A stretch of 64,000 nucleotides of DNA from JASGTU01 sp963821815 (lineage in GTDB: Bacteria; Chloroflexota; Anaerolineae; Caldilineales; Caldilineaceae). How positions within the stretch are numbered: position 1 is the first letter of the stretch; each line of letters starts with the position of its first letter. Position numbers and translations under genes: made by a program. The stretch covers positions 186,001-250,000 of the forward strand of contig CAWGFG010000006.1 in assembly GCA_963821815.1 (NCBI GenBank), given 5' to 3'. Shown here piece by piece: positions 8,756 to 17,900 of this stretch. Under the pieces are notes generated by a model. That model saw nothing but the letters and a program-made list of their open reading frames with translations. It was not told where the DNA came from and searched no databases.

Positions 8756-10006
8756 CTAGTCAGTCGCATAACCGTTGTCACCCCAGTAGGTGTTCATGTC
8801 GGTATTGAAATTCTGGGGCATGATGTCAGTGTTATCATACTGAGTTCGGTTGTATCGAGGCGCCGCGCTCAGCATGTCCGGCGTGACATTGTTATTGAAG
8901 GCAAGATTACCATTACTCGCGTTCTGTACATCAAGAGCGCTGTAAGGCACGACATACGCCTCATTGGTACCTAAGCCAGTGCCATCGGAGAAGACTATGT
9001 ACTTAATCTTGCTAGCTCCCATATCCACCAAGGCATCGTCAATGGTACTGACGCCAGTCCCATTATCAGCAATCGACAGGCCAGTCATGTCAGAGAGCCA
9101 CATGACATTGGCAGAGTTCGTCGCGTCGAAATTATAACCTGTATCGAAGTTGTTGTTCCGCCAGAAATCATTCACTTGATTGTCCCATGTGGGATCACTA
9201 ATGTTGGGCCAGTTGTCGCCCAAACCAGGAAAATCCTGCAATACTTGTTCATCAAAGTTTAGGACCAGTCGATTGTCGGCGCTCAATGTGAAGGCGCTCA
9301 GCGGAATGACAATTTCCTTGTCGCCAATGTCGAGGAAGCCGCCGTATTCGATTGAGGCAAAGAGTATCTGTCCATTGCTCACGTCGACCAACAGATCTTT
9401 GAGGTTGCCGGACACGTTGCCGTCCCTATTGTCGAAATCATAGTCAAGTAGTGTAGAGGCTCGTATCAATGCACCTTCGGCTCCAGTGATACCAGTTATT
9501 TGCATAGCACTAGATCCTGCTTGCATATTAGTTGCTGCCGTAGTGCCCGTGGTGGTAGTCATCGCCGTATCGGTGGTCTCATTCATAGCCCCAGTATCGC
9601 TCACCACTTCTGCGCCTGCGGGGATTGCGCCCTCCACCATAACGTTGGTGTCAGTTGCAACTTGCGTATCCGTTATAACCTGCATTTCGGTAATTACTTC
9701 GGTCGATGTAACTATCGCAACGCTGCCCACGTCCGTCATGACTGCCGTTTCAGTGATGATGGTGCTCTCAGTATCTGTGTTGGTACCAGTTACCGTACCT
9801 GACTCCACACTACCTGCAGTTAGGTCCGGTGTGGCTGTGGCTACCGGTTCGACAACTGCCGGTGCAGCCGTTGCATCGGTACCAACTACGGCGCCGCTGT
9901 CGTCAACAGTATTATTATTAGAGCCGCACGCTGCGATGACAAACACTGCCACAACCAAGGCCACCGCTATCCATGAAAATTTTGACATCCGAGAATATAC
10001 TCTCAT
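8756..10006 (-). CDS. PRC-barrel domain lipoprotein
   Basis: 416 residues. The N terminus has a signal sequence (about residues 10-27) with lipobox VIAACG, so the mature protein should be anchored on the outer face of the membrane. Residues 30-165 are a Thr/Ala/Val-rich low-complexity stalk with repeated TDT and VIT words. Two PRC-barrel-like beta domains follow, one starting near ASTLLDYDFDNRDG and LVDVSNGQILFASIEYGG and the other containing TIDDALVDMGASKIKYIVFS. GGAG lies 7 bases before the ATG at 10006, which fixes the start. PRC barrels in photosynthetic and soil bacteria bind diverse partners; here a cell-surface or stress role is likely but unspecified. Confidence 0.85.
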   Translation of the reverse strand: MRVYSRMSKFSWIAVALVVAVFVIAACGSNNNTVDDSGAVVGTDATAAPAVVEPVATATPDLTAGSVESGTVTGTNTDTESTIITETAVMTDVGSVAIVTSTEVITEMQVITDTQVATDTNVMVEGAIPAGAEVVSDTGAMNETTDTAMTTTTGTTAATNMQAGSSAMQITGITGAEGALIRASTLLDYDFDNRDGNVSGNLKDLLVDVSNGQILFASIEYGGFLDIGDKEIVIPLSAFTLSADNRLVLNFDEQVLQDFPGLGDNWPNISDPTWDNQVNDFWRNNNFDTGYNFDATNSANVMWLSDMTGLSIADNGTGVSTIDDALVDMGASKIKYIVFSDGTGLGTNEAYVVPYSALDVQNASNGNLAFNNNVTPDMLSAAPRYNRTQYDNTDIMPQNFNTDMNTYWGDNGYATD

Positions 10007-10355
10007 CTTGGTCTCCTTCTTTTTCTATGTGCGAAATCATTAAGTCTAGAGGATTGACGGCTTTTCGCCCGGCCACAACCGTACGCCGCCAATCCACTCC
10101 CAATTCTACAAGTCTTCCGCCAGCAATACCATGTACCTGAGGTAGCAACGAGATATAGATCAGGGTACGTTGCTTCGTCCGTGACTGATCGAGCAGCTCA
10201 CCCTAGCCATCAGAACAAGGGGTTGTTCCCACTTCACGGTCGTAGGACGATGATGCGTGAGCTGCAGTCAAACTGGGCAATCATGCCACACCTCGCGTAT
10301 CATGATTGCCCGATCTGTACTACCGTATCCCGGTGTTGGTGGCTTGACAGTAGCG
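10007..10355. other. Intergenic region, no gene seen
   Basis: This holds the upstream region of the minus-strand lipoprotein gene. No ORF here has both a plausible ribosome site and protein-like composition. I see no RNA gene or convincing repeat. Confidence 0.5.
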
Positions 10356-10583
10356 CTAGCGGGTGGTCGCGTAGTCATTTAGTTCATGTACTACTCTTTC
10401 TCGTGTAAAGACAGGCCGACTCTGAATTCTGACTGCTTGCCGCCGGCCTATGAACCGCCTATCCACTAGCTGAGGTGCATGTTGTTTGACCTCTGAATAG
10501 CCGAGACAGGCTAGCTTTGCCCACTGCTCGTTGATATGCTCCGTCACTCCGTCCCAATTGACTCTCCAAATATCCTTAGTCAT
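10356..10583 (-). CDS. CsbD-like stress protein, divergent
   Basis: 75 residues. The N terminus MTKDIWRVNWDGVTEHINEQ aligns with the CsbD family pattern also seen in the intact paralogue at 30110 (MNKDTLKGNWNQFKGSVKEQ). The C-terminal RIQSRPVFTRERVVHELNDY matches the family's RIQ-x-RYG-x8-E end, but an extra stretch of about nine residues (RRFIGRRQA) sits between PQLVD and RIQ. An excellent AGAGGAGG site precedes the ATG at 10583, so it is probably expressed. CsbD proteins are small, abundant, general-stress proteins of unknown mechanism. The insertion may come from a local frameshift pair. Confidence 0.65.
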   Translation of the reverse strand: MTKDIWRVNWDGVTEHINEQWAKLACLGYSEVKQHAPQLVDRRFIGRRQAVRIQSRPVFTRERVVHELNDYATTR

Positions 10584-11188
10584 GACGCCTCCTCTTTTGC
10601 CAGTGATCTTGATTCCGAAGTGCTTGCGTCGCCTCTGTACACTTGTTACTAGATGCTGTCATGGCAACTGAGAGCTCTTGTCCGAGCACCTCTTACTGAA
10701 ATCAGAATAGCAAACCTCAAAATAATATGCCTATGAGATTACCGATATGTGCTGTATATCTGACGATATAAAACTCTACGCTAGGCTCGGGATAAGAATC
10801 TTGTAAGGTCAGGATTAACGACAGCGAAGGCCTGGAGTTAAGACGTGAGTGTCCAGCCGATGGGACCTCAGCTTCTTAACCCTGGATCATATCTTCGAAA
10901 ATGCGCAATGCGATATGTGGCGACGCGCAATACTCTTTATGGGCAATTATTGTTCTGGGCCTGAGTTGTCCGCGGGAAGTCAAGTATCTTTCCACGGTTT
11001 TCATAAGTATCAGCTATCTGCTCTATGGTTGCTGAAGAGAGCCTGTGGAGAGTTGTTGACAAGACTACGGTACTATGAAGAAAATGCGAGAGGTTGCTGC
11101 TGTACGCGCTGGTACTCCATTTGTAGATCTGTGTGCGAAGTTAATCATCGGTTGGTGAGTCGCATATCGTGGCACAAGAAACACGGTC
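10584..11188. other. Gene-poor stretch, nothing recognised
   Basis: A plus-strand frame of 133 codons (10849-11250) spans much of this region, but it has a poor start, an unusual Cys/Trp-rich composition and runs antisense into the CBS gene, so I do not call it. No RNA gene, repeat array or mobile element was seen. The leftmost part carries the ribosome site of the CsbD-like gene. Confidence 0.4.
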
Positions 11189-11686
11189 TTAGCGACACAG
11201 CAGGTGTATATGTTCTTCCTCCTTGGCAGATTCTTCGAGGGCATGTCTGACCTCATCACATACAATCGAGCCGAATAGTACTCCATCTGGCGTCGTAACC
11301 AATACATATTCCTGATCATGCCGATTCATAAATTTTTTAGCTTCTTCAAGACTGGTATCCGGACGGAAGGTCACCGGCGCCCGTTTCATTACCTGTTCCG
11401 AAGTCTGTGCTTCATTTTCAGACAGTTCTTTTGAAGTCAGCAGCCCGAATACCACGTTATCGTCATTGACGACTACACAGATACTCCGACCGTCCTGCTC
11501 GATCCGCTGGCGAACATGAGCAATGCGATCCTTCAAGCTGCATGTAGGAACGTCCGGTTTAGCAAAATCTCGCAGATGCGGCTTATCTTGCATCTCACCT
11601 TCCCAGGGCAGGTTGTATGCCATCCACGCAGCCTTTCCAGCCGCGAATCGATAGACTCGGCGAAATTCCAGGCTCTCGAGCTGCAA
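11189..11686 (-). CDS. CBS-domain half of a rhodanese-CBS protein (downstream of in-frame TGA)
   Basis: 165 residues beginning at an internal TTG. The first 30 residues (LESLEFRRVYRFAAGKAAWM then NLPWEGE) are the C-terminal end of a rhodanese domain, not a real protein start. Two CBS repeats follow: DRIAHVRQRIEQDGRSICVV with VFGLLTSKEL, then VMKRAPVTFRPDTSLEEAKK with YVLVTTPDGVLFG. CBS pairs usually bind adenosine nucleotides. The frame is continuous with the ORF ending at 11708, separated only by a TGA. The intact gene would therefore be complement(11189..11911), about 240 residues. As it stands this half is probably not translated efficiently on its own. Confidence 0.7.
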   Translation of the reverse strand: MQLESLEFRRVYRFAAGKAAWMAYNLPWEGEMQDKPHLRDFAKPDVPTCSLKDRIAHVRQRIEQDGRSICVVVNDDNVVFGLLTSKELSENEAQTSEQVMKRAPVTFRPDTSLEEAKKFMNRHDQEYVLVTTPDGVLFGSIVCDEVRHALEESAKEEEHIHLLCR

Positions 11687-11695
11687 CGCAGCTCG
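11677..11695 (-). promoter_or_regulatory. Hairpin 12 nt downstream of the in-frame TGA
   Basis: On the minus strand CGAGCTGC, GTT and GCAGCTCG form a perfect 8-bp stem with a 3-base loop. It starts 12 bases after the TGA at 11708-11710. Bacterial SECIS elements sit at a similar distance and carry a GU in the apical loop, as here. The bulged U of the Escherichia coli element is absent. It may be chance, because the stem lies inside coding sequence. Confidence 0.3.
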
Positions 11696-11707
11696 TGCAC
11701 TTAGGTC

Positions 11708-11911
11708 TCACTGGTAGCTGGCGCAGTAGACAATAACCGGCTGGTCCCGTTCAAGCCGAATCGACGCCTCTTTCCTTAGCTCCTTAAGCGGCAGATTGAT
11801 CGCACCAGCTATATGCGCCTTCTGATACTGCTTCTCAGGCAACACTTCTACAACTCGCGCCCCGTTTGCCGCCATTCTGTGCACTTCTTTGTGGGATATG
11901 TTGGTATACAT
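11708..11911 (-). CDS. Rhodanese-like domain, interrupted by TGA
   Basis: 67 residues ending at a TGA at 11708-11710. The visible part is a standard rhodanese N terminus: a helix-strand start, VVEVLPEKQYQKAHIAGAIN (the HIAGAINLP motif) and PVIVYC with the putative catalytic Cys. The frame continues beyond TGA as DLSARAALQLESLEFRRVYR, exactly the rest of the domain. In the relatives I recall, the interrupted position is a cysteine (pattern YQCDLS), so a TGC or TGT codon has become TGA. It is either a nonsense mutation or, less likely, a selenocysteine codon. Proposed role: sulfur transfer or redox sensing coupled to CBS-mediated nucleotide sensing. Confidence 0.7.
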   Translation of the reverse strand: MYTNISHKEVHRMAANGARVVEVLPEKQYQKAHIAGAINLPLKELRKEASIRLERDQPVIVYCASYQ

Positions 11912-12165
11912 TTTTCTCCCTCAGTTCCTGATTGTCTAGACGGTTGCACAAAAATCGTGCGCTCTATCTGAGCAGGTCAACTGTTCAACCCAATAGTGAT
12001 CTTAAATTTCGAGCCGACCTTTTTACCTGATTATGTTCCGAAAATCATTTCGTGACATCATGACTATTCGGCGCCGGTGCTAGATATCCACACCGAAGTG
12101 ATCCTCACAGTCGCGAAGCAGCCCCGCGGCTTCTGCGTTAGCTGCAACTCAACCATTCAATGCGT

Positions 12166-12195
12166 AGTGGGGGCGACTGTCCGGCCGCCCCCACT
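12166..12195 (-). terminator. Hairpin after the DUF892 gene
   Basis: AGTGGGGGCG at 12166-12175 pairs with CGCCCCCACT at 12186-12195 around a 10-base loop. It lies 25 bases after the minus-strand DUF892 stop codon. The GC-rich stem suggests a transcript end, although no strong T-run follows. The rest of 11912-12219 shows no gene. Confidence 0.6.
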
Positions 12196-12219
12196 GGAAT
12201 GTCTGTCTGTCTGAATCTG

Positions 12220-12729
12220 TTATCTTCGAGTCGCTTCTTTGTTGATTCCCGTACTGAACAGACTGCCGGTTGCCAAGGATGTTAGCTTCTTGTCAGCTTC
12301 ACCCTCTTCATCCAGCGTCTCCTGAAGCAGATCCGAGGCATCGTCAAAGCCAAGCAGATCGGCATAGTTACGCACGGCGCCATAGCCTGCCATCTCATAA
12401 TGCTCGACGCGCTGTGCGGCTGTGATCAGCGCTGCATCTTTGATTGCAGGGTCTCCCATGGCGTTGATAACTTCATCGCCTTCCTGGATCACGCCTTGCA
12501 TGCCTTTGCATAATTTGTTTTGCGGTGACATCCCCATGCCACTGAATATCTGTTCAAGACGCTGCTTGTGCTCCCGAGTCCTTTCCAGGTGAGACTTAAA
12601 TACGTCTTTCAGGTCGTCCGAACTAGCTGCGTGTTGCATTTTGGGAAGTGCATCGATAATCTGCGTTTCAGCACTGTAAAGGTCACTAAGCTGTTCGATA
12701 TATAGGTCCTTCATTGAGTTGAGCTTCAT
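12220..12729 (-). CDS. DUF892 (YciE/YciF) ferritin-like protein
   Basis: 169 residues, normal for the family. MKDLYIEQLSDLYSAETQII is the family's N-terminal helix. Carboxylate and His residues in AQRVEHYEMAGYG and in the first two helices form the expected ferritin-like di-iron site. The C-terminal LLQETLDEEGEADKKLTSLA is also typical. An AGAAGGAGAA site precedes the ATG at 12729. DUF892 proteins are stress-induced and predicted to fold as four-helix bundles; the exact reaction is unknown. A close paralogue is encoded at 30401-30886. Confidence 0.9.
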   Translation of the reverse strand: MKLNSMKDLYIEQLSDLYSAETQIIDALPKMQHAASSDDLKDVFKSHLERTREHKQRLEQIFSGMGMSPQNKLCKGMQGVIQEGDEVINAMGDPAIKDAALITAAQRVEHYEMAGYGAVRNYADLLGFDDASDLLQETLDEEGEADKKLTSLATGSLFSTGINKEATRR

Positions 12730-12873
12730 ATTCTTCTCCTTCTTGTTATTGGCCTGCGCAATACTGTCTTCGTGATCGACTCAATATTGCGCAACCTCAT
12801 ATTCGCGTGATGGGGGACAGCGAAGTAGTGGTTCGTGATGCCCGGAAATTCCTGTCAGGACAGACGTCGAATT

Positions 12874-13200
12874 TCATCCGGTGTTGCGGCCGAGCAGTAT
12901 ATCAAATACGCGTTGTATAAAGCTGCGGTTTGAGGTACTGCTGGGGGTATTTCCTGCGGACGTTTCCGCACCTTCTGTTGTACTGCTTTGGGATTCGCGG
13001 TGGGCTTCTCCCTCCGCGTTACCGCGGTCCGTATCGGGAAGATTGTCGACTTCTGCACCTGGTGGAAAACGATTCGGTTGCATCTGCACGTACTCCGGCT
13101 CCGGTACTCCGTATCCAGTGGAGTAGGGGACGGCATGAGGATTTTCCTCTGCCTCTTCCTGAGCGTTCGTACGTGCCGGCTTCCGATCTTCCTCCTGCAT
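12874..13200 (-). CDS. Hypothetical polar protein
   Basis: 108 residues from the ATG at 13200, chosen because GGGAGGT lies six bases upstream; an upstream in-frame start at 13266 lacks a ribosome site. The protein is rich in Pro, Glu, Ser and Thr and looks disordered over residues 1-85 (for example VPEPEYVQMQPNRFPPGAEV). It ends in a short amphipathic segment, FIQRVFDILLGRNTG. I recognise no family. It may be a stress-induced intrinsically disordered protein like its neighbours in this region. Confidence 0.55.
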   Translation of the reverse strand: MQEEDRKPARTNAQEEAEENPHAVPYSTGYGVPEPEYVQMQPNRFPPGAEVDNLPDTDRGNAEGEAHRESQSSTTEGAETSAGNTPSSTSNRSFIQRVFDILLGRNTG

Positions 13201-13775
13201 TTCTACCTCCCACACTTCTATTACATGCATATTCAAGCCGCTCTTGCATGCTTTATGCCCTTCCATCTTGGTCCATTATGAGCAATCCTCGTCGATTCTT
13301 GCATCTATCCAAAGGAAACTCTAGATACATTACTAGGTATATTCCGACCTGGCAGTCAATGACTTGCGGTGCCCCCAAAGGGGCAAGAAGCGATAAACCG
13401 GTGGATGGACGACACTCTTGATTGCACTGTAGCAGGCATTGTGAGACCGTTCCGTGCATGACCCGGCCCCAGTATCGGCGTCGATATCTTGCCGAGCCTG
13501 AACCATTCATCAGCCGTATCCATCCTGCAAGTCAGGTGAAAATATGTCTTGGCGCGGACCCAAAACTGTACCTCTTCCTATGGCTCGCTGTCTGATGCAT
13601 GAGTAGGCTGTGCAGTAGAGGCCAATTAACGCACCACTGGTGTGACTACGAGAATCTGCTGAGTTCGGTTTGGAGGTAAGAAATTCATCTGTAATCCGGT
13701 GTACGCTAATCCTGCGCACCAGTCACGGCAGACACGCAGTATTGCCTTATCGCTCGTGCAACAGAGGTCATAGGA
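13201..13775. other. Intergenic region, no gene seen
   Basis: Divergent intergenic space between the minus-strand hypothetical gene and topoisomerase IB. Short open frames on both strands overlap one another and none has a ribosome site with protein-like composition. No structured repeat was recognised. Confidence 0.5.
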
Positions 13776-14786
13776 ATGGCTCGACTTCACTATAGTTCAA
13801 CCGATGAAGCTGGCTATACGCGCAGACGTTGCGGTCGCGGCTTTACATATCTGGACACTCAAGGTAAGACGATTCGTGATCAAGAGCTGAGGGAATGGAT
13901 CAAGTCACTGACAATACCACCGGCGTGGACGGATGTCTGGATAAACCCACGCAAGAACGGTCACATATTGGCGACTGGCCGCGATGAGAAGGATCGGAAG
14001 CAGTATATCTACCATCCAGACTGGCAGGCGGAACAAAGTCAGAAGAAGTTCAATCGATTGTACGAGTTTGGTGAGGCGCTGCCCCATCTACGCGAAGTTA
14101 CCGACCAGCATTTGCGCAAGCACAAACTCTCGCGCGAGCGGGTGCTGGCAGCGGTTGTGCGGCTGTTGGAACGAACACTAATTCGCATCGGCAACAGCGA
14201 ATACGCGCAGAGAAACGATTCGCATGGACTGACTACACTCGAAGACGATCACGCTGAGATCCGCGGCAGCAAGATACTGTTTGACTTCGTGGGAAAGAGC
14301 GGCATAGAGCATACGGTGGTCCTACGCGATAGAAGGCTGGCGCGTGTAGTGCAAAAATGCCAGGACATTCCAGGCTACGAACTCTTTCAATATACCGATG
14401 AAAATGGCGAACATCAGGCGATTGGTTCAGCAGATGTGAACGCTTATTTGCAGCGGATCACGGGGAAAAATTTTACGGCAAAGGTATTCCGCACTTGGGG
14501 CGGCTCGACACTGGCGCTGAAATGTCTTGCCGAGGTTGATAGTGTTATTGAAGAAAGCCAAGCGATTCGGCATTGTGTTGCACGTGTTGCCGAGTCGCTT
14601 GGAAATACAGAAGCGGTCGCACGCGATTACTACATCCACCCACTAGTGTTCGATGCTTATACGAACGGCTCCTTACGAACGCTGTACCAAAAATATGCAG
14701 CGTGTGAGACAGCCAAGCACGAACTTGCTCCCGAAGAACAAACCCTTATGCGATTGATTGAGCAGTGCACAGACAAGACCGCCTAA
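13776..14786 (+). CDS. DNA topoisomerase IB (poxvirus-like)
   Basis: 336 residues, the usual size of bacterial type IB topoisomerases, which relax supercoils through a 3'-phosphotyrosine intermediate. The N-terminal domain (1-85) has GFTYLD and IPPAWTDVWI. The catalytic domain shows LIRIGNSEY (active-site Arg), GLTTL, FVGKSG (Lys), KVFRTWGGSTLAL (Arg) and ARDYYIHPLV (the nucleophilic Tyr next to IHP). It stands alone on the plus strand between two minus-strand blocks. Bacterial members are scattered and often horizontally acquired; they are thought to aid DNA maintenance under stress. Confidence 0.92.
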   Translation: MARLHYSSTDEAGYTRRRCGRGFTYLDTQGKTIRDQELREWIKSLTIPPAWTDVWINPRKNGHILATGRDEKDRKQYIYHPDWQAEQSQKKFNRLYEFGEALPHLREVTDQHLRKHKLSRERVLAAVVRLLERTLIRIGNSEYAQRNDSHGLTTLEDDHAEIRGSKILFDFVGKSGIEHTVVLRDRRLARVVQKCQDIPGYELFQYTDENGEHQAIGSADVNAYLQRITGKNFTAKVFRTWGGSTLALKCLAEVDSVIEESQAIRHCVARVAESLGNTEAVARDYYIHPLVFDAYTNGSLRTLYQKYAACETAKHELAPEEQTLMRLIEQCTDKTA

Positions 14787-14967
14787 AGTGACAAGAGACA
14801 ATTCGGTTCGAAAAATACGTCCACAATGCTGCACATTGTGCGATTCCGGCGCTCATATCATATCTAAAAGATATGCAGCGTGCTGTAACTTGTAACTTGT
14901 TGGAGGCGACAAGCGGTACGGCATGTCTGTTGCCTTCGCTGCGCTCCCTACCTGTGGAGAAGCAGGA

Positions 14968-17900
14968 TCAGGAACCCGTCCTGACAGAGCTAGCGGATGG
15001 CTCGATGATACCCTCTGAGTCCTGCTTCGGAATGCCTACCTTCACTTGGTGCTCCTGTCCGTCATTGTGAAGTGGAAAAGAGTCATCCGGCAAAGCAGCG
15101 CCGTCCACCAGTACTCTCACGTCACCAAGAGCCACATCCGCATACCTTTCAACGGAGATGTGGTAGACCGTATCTTCAACACGAACAGAGGCGTTATAGC
15201 CGGGCCAATTGCTCGGTAGGAAGGGGTTGATACGAAGAACGTTGGCTTCCTTGCGCAGGCCCAATATCGACTCAACGATGAGCCTGTACATCCAGGCACT
15301 TGATCCAGTATACCAGGTCCAGCCGCCGCGTCCTTGATGAGGCGCAACGCCGTATACGTCGGCGGAAATCACGTAGGGTTCCACCTTATACTGTTCCACC
15401 TTCTCACGTGTATCCGCCCTCAGAATCGGGTTTATCAGATCCAGCAATTTGCCCGCAGTATCGCCGTCGCCCAGTTCAGCAATCGCTAGTATCGTCCAAA
15501 GAGCTGCATGGGTATACTGCCCGCCGTTTTCGCGAATGCCGGGCACATAGCCCTTGATGTAACCGGGGTCCTTGCGAGTTTTGTCGAACGCAGGTGTAAA
15601 CAAGAGTATCAACCGGTCATGCCAACGCACCAAGTTATCGAGTACTGACTGCATCGCCAGACGTGCGCGATCCAGGTCCACTGAGCCGGATATCACCGAC
15701 CATGATTGGGCAATAGAATCAATGCGGCACTCGCGATTATCGGCAGAGCCTAAAGGCGTTCCATCATCGTAGAAGGCACGGAGATACCATTCACCATCCC
15801 ATGCGTTCGCGTTGATGGTCTGCGAGATCGCGGTTGCCCGCTTACGCCAGTTGTCAGCCCGTTCTTTTTCACCCATGTACTCTTCTGCTATCGAGGCGAA
15901 TTTTGAAAGAGCGGAGTGTAGGAACCATCCCAGCCATATACTTTCGCCACGTCCTTCGATGCCGACACGATTCATGCCATCGTTCCAGTCGCCAGCGCCG
16001 ATGAGCGGTATGCCGTGGGGTCCGGCGGTAGACGCCTTATCCAGTGCGCGTATGCAATGCTCGTACAGCGAGTATCGCTCCTCGGTAGACTCGAAATGGC
16101 CGTATTGGTCCTCTTGATCATCGGCCAGCAGCTCCCCTTGTAAGAATGGAATCTCTTCCCGCAGGATTGATGAATCACCCGTGACTGTCACGTAGTAAGC
16201 GGTCACATATGGCAACCAGACGAGATCGTCAGTCACTCGCGTGCGAACGCCGTTTCCAGATGGCGGATGCCACCAGTGTAGGACGTCGCCAGCCTCGAAT
16301 TGATGCTTAGCCGCCCTTATTATCTGCTGGCGCGTGATATACGGAAGTCGATGTGCAAACGCCATAGAATCTTGCAACTGATCGCGGAAGCCATACGCTC
16401 CACTAGACTGGTAGAGCGCCGATCTTGCCCACATGCGGCAACAGAGTGTTTGGTAGAGCAGCCACTGATTTAGCAATAGGTTCACAGCCGGCTCCGGCGT
16501 ATCGAATTGGATGGCGCCAAGAATCTCATCCCACCTGCTCCGAACCTCATGCAACGAATGATTAACTGCATCGGGCGTTTGGAAGCGTTTTAAGAGCTTA
16601 AGCGCGTCTTCACGAGTAGCTGCCTGTCCCACAAGGAAGTAGAGTTCCTCAGTGCCGCCAGGCAGAATATCAAAATGTAGCTGGACTGCTGCGCAAGGAT
16701 CTGTACCTGCTGCGACACGTCCTGCAAGACCAATGCGCTCCAATGCCGCCGGTCGAGCGAGTGTGCCAAGGCGGCCAATAAATTCAGTACGGTCTGCTGT
16801 TAACCCATGCGGCTCCTTACTCCCAGCAACAAAAGCGACGCGTTCACCGAACTCGGCAGAATAGGGGTTGCGTGCGAACAGCGCGAAAACTTCTTCCTCG
16901 TATTCCGGCACAATGTACTGACTGCTACTGCTTCGTTCGGGTCCCAATACCCACTCGGCATAATAGGTTGCCGTGATGCGCCGCTGACGTTTGGTCGTGT
17001 TCTTGAGGTATAGACGAACTACCTTCAAGGGTGCTTCAGCGTCAACAAAGATCTCGGTCCGCTGATTCAACCCATGGCTGTGATGTTCAAAAACCGAATA
17101 GCCCGCGCCGTGCCGAATCAGATACGGCATTGCGGCGGGAGCGGGTTGCGGGGTAGGTGACCAAACATCGATGGTCTGCTCGTCGCGCAGGTACAGGGCT
17201 TCTGCGGGTTGATCAACGACCGGGTCATTACGCCAGGTCGTCAGCCGATTTTCGCCACTGTTGATAGCCCATGAATAGCCGCTGCCCGTTTCTGATACGA
17301 GACAGCCAAAACGTTCGTTTGCAATTACATTGATCCACGGAGCCGGCGTTGCCTCACCGGGGCGAAGATAGATGACGTATTCCTTACCATCGGAACTGAA
17401 GCCGCCGTACCCGTTGTCGAACTGCAGGTCATCTGGTCGAGCTACGGCTTTAGTAGAATCCTCGCCAAATCCGGCAGCAGCCTCGTCAATCGTAGGCCTT
17501 ATCACAGGAAGCCGCGTTGGCTGCGAAAGCAGTCCTTCTAGCTGTTCGGCAAGGGAACCTTGCGCCCCATTCAGCACGACGCGTGCCGAAGTTTCGAGAA
17601 GGACGAGCGCATCCTTCTGCAGTTGATCTTCGCGGATCACGAATAGACCGCCATGTTCGTTCATCAATCGGAAGCCGTCCATGCGGTTGACCACTCGGCG
17701 GATCAAGCTCTGTACTGGCTGACCGTAATTCGACTCTTGCTGATTGACGACCACAATATCGATCTTAAGACCGCGCCGATGCCAGTAGCGATGGGCGCGC
17801 AGAACAGCACGCAGCAGACCTGCCTGCCTTTCATCGTTGATGCGAACGAGCACAATCGGATTATCGCCTGAAATGCCATGCGCCCAGAGCCCTGATTGAC

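Noticed and set aside
9486..10043. Long plus-strand ORF antisense to the lipoprotein gene
   Set aside because: It mirrors the Thr/Val-rich repetitive stalk of the lipoprotein, has no ribosome site, and its composition (Val/Ser/Thr only) is what such repeats give on the opposite strand.
10849..11250. 133-codon plus-strand ORF in a gap
   Set aside because: Cys/Trp/Arg-rich composition, no ribosome site, and overlap with the CBS gene on the other strand.
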